DNA of 9,059 nucleotides from Spirochaetota bacterium (GTDB lineage Bacteria; Spirochaetota; UBA12135; COTS27): assembly GCA_030621685.1 (NCBI GenBank), contig JAUXHF010000062.1, positions 1 through 9,059 of the forward strand. Reading direction: 5' to 3'. Positions 1-6,231 of this stretch are shown one piece after another. Within the stretch, counting starts at the first letter, position 1; each line of letters starts with the position of its first letter. The position numbers and the translations under genes were made by a program. The notes beneath the pieces are model-generated. The model was given only the letters and a program-made list of their open reading frames with translations. It was not told where the DNA came from and did not search any database.

Positions 1-710
1 CGCTTCGAGTTAATTTTTCCTACTACCGAAAGTGTTATATTTTCGTCCTTATAACTCTTTTTATGATACAGCCTTAGGTCTCGGGCATGAAGCCCTTTAA
101 ATAAACGGCGATCGCCAATTACCGGATAGCGGTAAGGCAAATTAGGGTAGACAAAAGAGAACAGGTTTTGGTGAAACAAAGATTCCACTTTATTTTCATA
201 CATGTCCATTTCACTTTCAATAGTGCCTTGTTCATCATGAACGTCCTTAGTTTTAAGCAGGGGTTTTTTTACGAGATCGAAAAAAGCCTCTAAGGTCAAT
301 TTAATCTTAGAGCTAAAGACGGTAGCAAAATAAGCCGTGCAATCGAAGCTGGTATAGGCGTTTGTATCGCCGCCGCCCCATTTTTCAAGACGTTTGGAAA
401 AACCTTCACGCTCTTTAAAAAGCCGACTGCCCAAAAAAACGCCATGCTCTAAAAAATGAGATATGCCACTTCCCGCATATTCTTTTTCAAATATCGATCC
501 CGCCGCTATCCGTACATAAACAGAAGCCAAGTCCGCCCTACTATCATGTTTGAGAACACCTTTAAGACCGCTCTTCAATTGAAACACAAGCGATACAGCT
601 TTCGATGGCGTTAAGATATTTTTCTTCTCCGCTCTATTTTTTATAGTAGGCTTCTTTTTAAATTGCAGAGAACCTCTTACATTTTTACTTTTAAATTTAG
701 ATTTGTTCAT
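1..710 (-). CDS. M16 family zinc metallopeptidase (insulinase/pitrilysin-like), N-terminal part, C-terminus beyond window
   Basis: The first 236 codons of a zinc peptidase are visible; the gene runs off the left edge. Family hallmarks are clear: the inverted zinc motif HFLEH at residues 85-89 (His85 and His89 zinc ligands, Glu88 catalytic base), GGGDTNAYTSFD at about 112-123, and the downstream acidic stretch ESEMDMYE near 165-172, where Glu167 is the likely third zinc ligand. These lie in the first M16 homology domain, so catalytic residues are intact. The ATG at 708-710 is chosen because AAAGG lies 7 nt upstream and no other Met precedes the motif. About 38 Lys/Arg-rich residues precede the domain and no signal peptide is seen, so location is unclear. 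M16 enzymes cut peptides or process exported proteins. The gene lies 222 bp downstream of the propeller gene; a link to that module is inference. Confidence 0.93.
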   Translation of the reverse strand, partial: MNKSKFKSKNVRGSLQFKKKPTIKNRAEKKNILTPSKAVSLVFQLKSGLKGVLKHDSRADLASVYVRIAAGSIFEKEYAGSGISHFLEHGVFLGSRLFKEREGFSKRLEKWGGGDTNAYTSFDCTAYFATVFSSKIKLTLEAFFDLVKKPLLKTKDVHDEQGTIESEMDMYENKVESLFHQNLFSFVYPNLPYRYPVIGDRRLFKGLHARDLRLYHKKSYKDENITLSVVGKINSK

Positions 711-714
711 ATAA

Positions 715-747
715 ATACCTTTGCAATATCTTTGCAATATCTTTGCA
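715..747 (-). repeat. Three 11-bp tandem units containing the M16 gene Shine-Dalgarno
   Basis: Read on the minus strand, the unit TGCAAAGATAT occurs perfectly at 737-747 and 726-736. It occurs once more as TGCAAAGGTAT at 715-725, directly before TTATATG of the M16 start. The single A-to-G change in the last unit makes the AAAGG ribosome-binding site. Copy-number change here would alter the 5' leader but not the reading frame. Confidence 0.8.
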
Positions 748-847
748 TTTCTAACGTTTTAATAAATATGAAAGCAAGGCTTCAGCCAATATTTTCATGC
801 TGTAAACCCACAACCAAGGCCTGAAGAGGCTGGATTGCGGCAGCTAA

Positions 848-900
848 GCTAAGAATTAAAAACCCAGCATAGCGCGCGTTCTTCACTTTTAATTCTTAGC
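848..900. repeat. 14-bp perfect inverted repeat downstream of the propeller gene
   Basis: The arms GCTAAGAATTAAAA (848-861) and TTTTAATTCTTAGC (887-900) are perfectly complementary around a 25-nt loop. In the minus-strand transcript the hairpin would start 32 nt after the propeller gene stop codon. The stem is AT-rich and no U-tract follows on either strand, so it is not a standard Rho-independent terminator. An mRNA 3'-end stabiliser, a weak terminator or a protein-binding palindrome are all possible. Confidence 0.65.
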
Positions 901-932
901 CCCCACAGCAACAGCAAAAAGAATAAAGTGTT

Positions 933-3677
933 TTAGCTTCCGCAAGCTGCAAGCAAAGCTTTCTGGCTAAGACTATGTAGCCTTAAATTTCCTGCCTCAT
1001 CTTCAGCCAGTAAAAGCAAAGGATCTAGTAAGTAATCAGCCTTCCCTTCTATTACTAACATGTTAGGAGACAGCAGCTGGAACTGTTCTCGCTTAGAATC
1101 GAAAAGCCCATCTAGGGGGCTTAGTAGCTTGAAGCCTGTTCCCCTGCTATCATAAAATAAAGAGCGCAGCGGCGAATACTCATCCTCAAAAACAAAACTA
1201 AGCATGCAAGCAGAAGATTCCTTAGCATCGATGCTGGCAGAAAACTCGCCAAAGCCAGGCGGCTCATGATCGAAAAGCAAAGGCCTAGAAACAGCTTGTA
1301 CAGAAAAATTCTCTGCTTCCTCGTTTTCCAAGCCATCGTTAGCTGTTACCCGAAACCGATACCAGCCACTAGGAAAGCTTTGGGGCAGCAAAGCAAAGAA
1401 AGGCTCTCTAAGGTCATCGGCTAAACTTTGCCAGCGGGAAAAAGAAGGCCTGCCCGCATTTTTTTCAGAAGCCCCCGCCTCGCTTTGACGCTGCACTTCT
1501 ACAGAAAAAAATAAGGCATCTCCATCTACATCTCTTGCATCCCACATAAGTTTTGTTATCAAGCTTTTCGCTAATTTGTTTTGAAGCTGCGGGTAAACCT
1601 TCCCTACTTGCTTCTTAGAGAAGTTATTTTGTTGTTTTTCTTTTTCTATCAGCAGATACGGCCTTCCAAGCTCTGGCGCACGATTATACGCAGCCACATA
1701 CAGGCCTAAGCCGCTAAGCCTCCAAGGTCTTGCTCCCCTGTTTTTTTCCTGCCGCCTACTCCTCTGCCTCTTCCTGTCTTGCTCTAAAGCCCCTCGGCTA
1801 TTTTTACTATTGGGGCTAATAAGAATTTCTACGCGCAGGAAACGAGCAGCCGGACTCATGATTTTCCCCTCTTTCAGCGCCTCTAAAGCAGACCAGTTCT
1901 CAGAGTCTGCCTCCTTAGTATTTCCGCTTTGTGTGAAAATTTCTAGCTTAAGCAAAGGGCTTAGCGCTTCGGGAAAATCATAGATCATCGCCCCAAAACG
2001 CATGGTCTCATTAAAATCCAAGCTAGCGCTGTAAAAGGCTGCATGGGTCGCTCCTGTTTTTTGAAGCCTGACAACCCCAGCGCCTTTCGTCTTTATTCCA
2101 AAAAATCCCGTTTCATCTTCATTCTCAATAAACACCGAGAACAGCTCCTCTGCTTGAAAGCTAAGCAGCTCTGTTTGTAAACTGGAGCTTTGCATACGCC
2201 AAACCTCGGCATGTTCTTGGAAAGCAAGATACAAATTTTCTTCTTGTTCATCGTAATGTAAGGCTAACACCGTTTTATTTGGAATTTCATGCAACAGGCG
2301 AACTTGTCCTTTCCCTTGCCCTTTACGATTGATGCTCAGCAATTTGCTAACATACCCAGCCTTACTTTCTAAATTAGATTCAGGTAATTCAGCAACTTGG
2401 TTTTGAATGAACATGCTAGCAATGGAATTTTCAAAGCTAGTCGCATAAGCTGCTTCTTCCGGGTTTCCACGCTCACGCGTTACTTCCCTAGTTTCAGCTT
2501 GACCTTGCATGCTATCTAAACTGGCCAGATACACAAGGCCATTTTCCCCAGCATCACTTTCCAAAGCAGTTATTTCGCTAGCCTCATAGAGCATTTGGGG
2601 CTGGCTGCCCAAAGCAAGCCCTGCTTTGTTTTTCATTAAGTCTATGGCATACAGCCTGCTACGAAGACCGCTTCTTTGGCTAGCTACTACATATAATGTA
2701 TTGGAAATTTCATCAAGATGCAAGTTCACTACGTTCTCCTCAGAAAAGCCAATTAGTTTCTGTAAACTCTGGCTGCCGGGGTGGTAGATAACTACGCTAC
2801 TCTTATCACTATTTTCATCATTGCTTTTCTTTACAGGCTTCTCTTCAGATGAGCCAGCAGAGGCATCTTTGCTTTGTTTTGAGGGTATATCGCTAAGAGC
2901 AATAAGGAGAGCATCCCATGTTCTATGATAGCTCATCGCCCAAGAAAAACTTGCTTGTTCTAGAATTTCAGGGTTTTTGAAAACTACTGGTTCAAGAGAA
3001 AACTCATCCTTTGTCACTTTATTTTTAGCTCCCGATTTATGCGACAAACGAAACATGCTAAAGAGGTCTCTGCCCGAAGCCTTAGATACTAAGCTTGCTG
3101 CCACGTAACGTTCATTGTTATAACGTTTCTTTTTATTGGCGGGCTTTGCCCTCTTTCCGATAACAGAAAAAGTCGTTATTTGTTCAGCGCTTGTTTCAAA
3201 GTTAAACCCTTCAGATTGGCCACTGCCCCCAGCAGTATTTTGAATTTCTTGCTCACTTAGATTTTCGGGAAGAGCATATATTTTGCCATCGGCTCCGGCT
3301 CCCCAAACAAAGCCATTAAATGCGCTGCCATCCCAAAGCAGATCTGCGCCTGCCATTTCTCCTAATTCTTGAAGCTCTGGTTGCGGCACAAGCCCTAGGC
3401 TCTCATCAACAAAGCTGTTTACAAAGCGACTCTTAGCAAAATCTTCAGCATCAAGAAACACCTTCTTCGTTTTCGCATGGCCGACTCCATAGAGAAAAAA
3501 TAGCCCGAATAGCCCCAAAGCAAAGCATGCCATGCAGCTCCGCAAATATACGGCCGCCCTCTTTAGAACACGGCAAGCTATGAAGTAAGCTTTCATTAGA
3601 TTAGCTATGGAATAAGCTTTTATTAAAAAATTTTGGGCAACTCGGCTTTCTATCATTCTTTCAGTTTTTTTCTGCAT
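933..3677 (-). CDS. Large exported beta-propeller protein with C-terminal Fn3-like and beta-sandwich domains, function unknown
   Basis: A 914-residue protein. A hydrophobic segment at about 49-65 followed by GHA (66-68) looks like a signal peptide with cleavage before Lys69. Residues about 100-555 are beta-rich repeats resembling a degenerate propeller (for example LDEISNTLYVVAS and YDEQEENLYLAF). Then comes a segment with SGNTKEADSENWS (584-596) and SPAARFLRVEI (608-618), an Fn3/Ig-like domain (about 705-800, WDARDVDGD to GWYRFRVTANDG), and a last beta domain with SPLDGLFDSKREQF (853-866) and EDEAGN (892-897). I recognise this order from uncharacterised proteins encoded beside S55 peptidases, which is the case here. 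A basic insert (635-650) interrupts the sandwich segment. The start is uncertain: Met1 lacks a Shine-Dalgarno, Met28 lacks one too, and Met49 has GGAG 4 nt upstream but no basic n-region. Probably non-enzymatic; envelope scaffold or binding is inference. Confidence 0.8.
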   Translation of the reverse strand: MQKKTERMIESRVAQNFLIKAYSIANLMKAYFIACRVLKRAAVYLRSCMACFALGLFGLFFLYGVGHAKTKKVFLDAEDFAKSRFVNSFVDESLGLVPQPELQELGEMAGADLLWDGSAFNGFVWGAGADGKIYALPENLSEQEIQNTAGGSGQSEGFNFETSAEQITTFSVIGKRAKPANKKKRYNNERYVAASLVSKASGRDLFSMFRLSHKSGAKNKVTKDEFSLEPVVFKNPEILEQASFSWAMSYHRTWDALLIALSDIPSKQSKDASAGSSEEKPVKKSNDENSDKSSVVIYHPGSQSLQKLIGFSEENVVNLHLDEISNTLYVVASQRSGLRSRLYAIDLMKNKAGLALGSQPQMLYEASEITALESDAGENGLVYLASLDSMQGQAETREVTRERGNPEEAAYATSFENSIASMFIQNQVAELPESNLESKAGYVSKLLSINRKGQGKGQVRLLHEIPNKTVLALHYDEQEENLYLAFQEHAEVWRMQSSSLQTELLSFQAEELFSVFIENEDETGFFGIKTKGAGVVRLQKTGATHAAFYSASLDFNETMRFGAMIYDFPEALSPLLKLEIFTQSGNTKEADSENWSALEALKEGKIMSPAARFLRVEILISPNSKNSRGALEQDRKRQRSRRQEKNRGARPWRLSGLGLYVAAYNRAPELGRPYLLIEKEKQQNNFSKKQVGKVYPQLQNKLAKSLITKLMWDARDVDGDALFFSVEVQRQSEAGASEKNAGRPSFSRWQSLADDLREPFFALLPQSFPSGWYRFRVTANDGLENEEAENFSVQAVSRPLLFDHEPPGFGEFSASIDAKESSACMLSFVFEDEYSPLRSLFYDSRGTGFKLLSPLDGLFDSKREQFQLLSPNMLVIEGKADYLLDPLLLLAEDEAGNLRLHSLSQKALLAACGS
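3576..3620 (-). repeat. 27-bp-spaced duplication inside the propeller gene N-terminus
   Basis: Two similar blocks at 3603-3620 and 3576-3593 (minus strand AAAGCTTATTCCATAGCT and AAAGCTTACTTCATAGCT) encode KAYSIA (residues 20-25) and KAYFIA (29-34). They lie 27 bp apart, in frame. The duplicated stretch is in the doubtful N-terminal extension before the signal segment. Confidence 0.7.
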
Positions 3678-3678
3678 A

Positions 3679-3705
3679 TTTATTTTGTTTATTTTGTTTA
3701 TTTTT
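3679..3705. repeat. Three 9-bp tandem units next to the propeller gene start
   Basis: On the plus strand TTTATTTTG occurs at 3679-3687 and 3688-3696, then TTTATTTTT at 3697-3705. The array sits one base upstream of the ATG at 3677-3675. It replaces the place where a Shine-Dalgarno would be expected with an A-rich leader in the transcript. Confidence 0.75.
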
Positions 3706-3725
3706 ACTCGCTAGTTTTTACTTTG

Positions 3726-3855
3726 CGTTACTTTGGCATAGCCTTTGTTTACTGATTTCAAGCTAAGCAGAAGAATTCTGGCTCTTAAAATAAGTGTTCG
3801 TTATAAATTTGCTTAGCCCCAGCTTGGGCTTTATTTTTTGAAACGTTACTTTGGC
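3726..3855. repeat. 12-bp direct repeat pair bracketing the S55-propeller spacer
   Basis: CGTTACTTTGGC is found at 3726-3737 and again at 3844-3855, 118 bp apart. The second copy contains the stop codon of the S55 gene (minus-strand TAA at 3848-3846). Flanking bases are only partly alike. The 106 bp between the copies hold no recognisable gene. Confidence 0.6.
3815..3839 (+). terminator. Possible plus-strand hairpin with T-tract, opposite to the gene direction
   Basis: AGCCC (3815-3819) pairs with GGGCT (3826-3830) around a 6-nt loop, followed by TTATTTTTT. The T-tract lies on the plus strand, whereas the neighbouring genes run on the minus strand, where only an A-rich flank precedes the stem. 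It could stop antisense transcription or be chance; a 5-bp stem is weak. Confidence 0.3.
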
Positions 3856-6098
3856 CTAAGCACGCGTAGCATAAGCCTAGCGCTACCACGTAATGTTCCT
3901 GCATACGATTTTTTAAAAAACTGATAACTTGGTCGCTCTGTTACTTCTGGTAGCTTGGCCCTTAAGAGTATTCTTCGCTTGCCCGCCGGCAAGGCATGAT
4001 AGCCTCCGTCCGAAGAAAGTCTGATTTTAGCAGAAGCCTTCGGCAGAGTCATCCACAGCAAAAGAGTGTTGAAGCGCCGCTTCTTATTCATAAACTGCAG
4101 AAGCTCCAGGCTGCTTTTGGGCTGGCTGTAAGCAGCTTTTATTTGCTCGCTTTCAAAACTGGCCTCGCTTTGAGCATGCAAGCTGTACTGGCCTTCTGGC
4201 AGATCTTTGGGCAGCTGAAAAGTGATATTTTCTATACGTCTTCTGCCCCTATACTCTTCAAGCAAAAGTTTCAAGGCTACCGTCTCTCCGGGCTTGTAAA
4301 ACTGTTTGCTGTCTCGCAAGTCAAGAATTTCCATATCGCTAGAATTAGAGTCTTGGCGCTGGCGAAGACGAAGGCTGACATGCTCTACGCTCATTTTGGC
4401 GAAAGGATTTCTTTGCAAAACGTTAAGCGTGTTTTGCAACATACCGTTAAACGCTGTTAAATTTTTCACGATGGGGCTGTTCAATGGAAATACATTCTCA
4501 TTGCGAATAAGCCTGCAGGTCTTTTCCTTTGTTTTTGCTTCTTTTGTCTTGCTAGAAAGTGTTTCCTCGCAGACGCCTATCTCTAGCTGATACTGTAGGG
4601 GCAGTTCTTCGTTAACACTTTCCTTATAAAAAAAACTGCTAAAAAAAGCCGTGCTTACCATAGGAGAAAAATAATCTTTATCGGCAGGCACAAAGTAGCT
4701 GAAATTTTTGCGTTGATTTTTTGTTTCAATACTCACCGTAATGGGTATTTGCTTACTTTGTACACCAAAACTTCCCAAAATAGCGCTAAACCTATCTTGC
4801 TGAATAGTTCCGATTTCCTCTCGTAAGCTGCCTACCTTATACGATATATCTAACTTCGACACTATCGTATCTACATAGGCTTTATAAAGTGGCAATTGCG
4901 ATTCGCCATTTAAAGACATTGAATGGCCGAAAGCAAGCATATACTTATCGCAAACATAACTTACCGTGCCATAGGCGCTTATGTTAAGACTTCCGCTAAG
5001 CAGGTTCACGGCCATAAGATCGCCGGGTATGGGAATTTCCCCAATTGGCCCAATCGGCCTAAGCGCCTTTTTCTCTTGATGCTTAAGCAGCTTAGGCTGA
5101 GGTTGGCTCAAAAAACTACTAAGCCCTCCGCCTTGTACTTGCAGTAACATGCTCTGTGGCAGCCTAAGCTCGCCGATGGAGGCTTCTAATAGTAACCCTA
5201 TTTTTCTCTTTATAGAAGCCCCCGGGCTAGGACTTTGCTGGGCTGCTAAACGAGGTGAAAAAACAAAAGCATGGCCTATGCCATTGGGCTTCTTTTCTTC
5301 CCAGCCTTTATCTTGATGAAGTACGCTCGTGTTTTCTGGCCAATCAGATACAAGACTATCATCGCTGTAAAAATATTGCATAGCCTTTCTGTACTGGCGA
5401 TAGGCTTTATCAAAAGAATTTCTGGAGGCTGCAGAAGACCCCTGAAAAAGATTCGGAAAATTTGAGCCGCTTGCCCCCTTAGCAGCTAATTCATTTTTTG
5501 CATGTTCATCTGCCATGGCAAGTTTATTTCTTTTTTCTTCTTGTTTTTGGAAAGTGATTAATTCCAACATGTTTTCTATTGGCGTAATGCCAGCTATCGG
5601 ACGTTTTTGAAACTTACTTGTAAAAGCGATGGCTCCCACTAGCCTGCCTTCGAAGTACACCGGCGAGCCGCTCATGCCCGAAATAATACCTGTTTCACGG
5701 AAGAGGTCATGCTCTATTTCAGCAAGAATGGAATCGGCATTCGGTCGGCTATTTCTCTGCACCGATAAAACACGCAGTGGGAATTCCACCATTTCGTTTT
5801 CGGACATGCGTGTTCTTCCATGAAGCTGCATGCCCGGGTACAGCTTATCCGAAGTCAAAAATCGCTTATCATCTTGAATCCCATTCTCTAGGCTGGGGCA
5901 AGGCTCTGTGTTTGGCTCTGTGTCTAATACGTTAGAATTTTTTATTTCATTATTTTGCGCAGCAAGAGAACTGGGTATCACCATCGCCCCCCAGCCTATC
6001 ATACATGCCAAGAGCAATAAGAATACAGGAGAAATTGGCTTACTAACCGTATAGCTTTTAAGAAAAAAATGTTTTCTTGAGTGATTTTTTTTAAGCAT
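3846..6098 (-). CDS. Exported SpoIVB-like serine peptidase (family S55) protein
   Basis: A 750-residue protein with a basic n-region and hydrophobic core (about 23-41), ending near SSLAA (43-47). The first S55 half has PGMQLHGRT (88-96) and GMSGSPVYFEGRLVGA (141-156), with Ser143 the likely nucleophile, then IAGITPIENML (168-178). A spacer of about 170 residues follows. The second half has GTVSYVCDKYMLAFGH (377-392) with His392 the likely catalytic His, then IGTIQQDR (429-436). A C-terminal beta-rich region (about 570-745) includes KPGETVALKLLLEEYRG (602-618) and DLPEGQYSL (632-640). In Bacillus SpoIVB the His motif precedes the Ser motif; here the order is reversed, as I remember for other Gram-negative S55 proteins. 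The start has GAGGG 11 nt upstream. SpoIVB activates sporulation signalling, but nothing here points to sporulation; the target is unknown. The propeller gene lies 168 bp downstream, a likely partner. Confidence 0.88.
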   Translation of the reverse strand: MLKKNHSRKHFFLKSYTVSKPISPVFLLLLACMIGWGAMVIPSSLAAQNNEIKNSNVLDTEPNTEPCPSLENGIQDDKRFLTSDKLYPGMQLHGRTRMSENEMVEFPLRVLSVQRNSRPNADSILAEIEHDLFRETGIISGMSGSPVYFEGRLVGAIAFTSKFQKRPIAGITPIENMLELITFQKQEEKRNKLAMADEHAKNELAAKGASGSNFPNLFQGSSAASRNSFDKAYRQYRKAMQYFYSDDSLVSDWPENTSVLHQDKGWEEKKPNGIGHAFVFSPRLAAQQSPSPGASIKRKIGLLLEASIGELRLPQSMLLQVQGGGLSSFLSQPQPKLLKHQEKKALRPIGPIGEIPIPGDLMAVNLLSGSLNISAYGTVSYVCDKYMLAFGHSMSLNGESQLPLYKAYVDTIVSKLDISYKVGSLREEIGTIQQDRFSAILGSFGVQSKQIPITVSIETKNQRKNFSYFVPADKDYFSPMVSTAFFSSFFYKESVNEELPLQYQLEIGVCEETLSSKTKEAKTKEKTCRLIRNENVFPLNSPIVKNLTAFNGMLQNTLNVLQRNPFAKMSVEHVSLRLRQRQDSNSSDMEILDLRDSKQFYKPGETVALKLLLEEYRGRRRIENITFQLPKDLPEGQYSLHAQSEASFESEQIKAAYSQPKSSLELLQFMNKKRRFNTLLLWMTLPKASAKIRLSSDGGYHALPAGKRRILLRAKLPEVTERPSYQFFKKSYAGTLRGSARLMLRVLRPK
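5902..5925 (-). repeat. 12-bp in-frame tandem repeat in the S55 gene
   Basis: GGCTCTGTGTTT (5902-5913) and GGCTCTGTGTCT (5914-5925) differ at one base. They encode DTEP-NTEP at residues 59-66, in the linker between the signal peptide and the peptidase domain. Frame is preserved. Confidence 0.7.
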
Positions 6099-6120
6099 TG
6101 AAAGTATAGCCCTCTAAAAG

Positions 6121-6141
6121 ATTAAAACCCTATTAACCCCT
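6121..6141. repeat. Imperfect 10/11-bp tandem pair in the S55 gene leader
   Basis: ATTAAAACCCT (6121-6131) is followed by ATTAACCCCT (6132-6141), 23-43 bp upstream of the S55 start codon. The match is partial, so this is weaker than the other arrays. The rest of the 111-bp spacer is AT-rich with no clear promoter or terminator. Confidence 0.35.
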
Positions 6142-6209
6142 ACTGTTTTTATAGGTCTTAAATATTTAAAATATTTTTGAAACGAAATTTTTTTTAAGCT
6201 GTCTGCTGC

Positions 6210-6231
6210 TTATTTTTTGCTTATTTTTTGC
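6210..6231 (-). repeat. Perfect 11-bp tandem duplication across the lgt stop codon
   Basis: On the minus strand GCAAAAAATAA occurs twice in a row (6231-6221 and 6220-6210). Because 11 is not a multiple of three, copy one is read as part of QQKIS and copy two as S-K-K-stop. The TAA that ends Lgt is therefore supplied by the second copy. Confidence 0.85.

Noticed and set aside
933..953. Lipobox-like LLAAC at the very end of the propeller protein
   Set aside because: A lipobox works only in an N-terminal signal peptide; at the C-terminus this is coincidence.
3700..3760. TTGAAA/TATGCC as a promoter for the propeller gene
   Set aside because: The spacer is 15 bp and the -10 is poor; it cannot be told from AT-rich background.
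5041..5058. 9-bp near-repeat CCAATTGGC/CCAATCGGC in the S55 gene
   Set aside because: It encodes the simple peptide IGPIGP in frame and is explained by coding of Gly-Pro-Ile repeats.
3996..5823. Several plus-strand open frames of 64-154 codons opposite the S55 gene
   Set aside because: They overlap a gene with clear family motifs and signal peptide, show no recognisable domains or ribosome-binding sites, and look like reverse-strand shadows.
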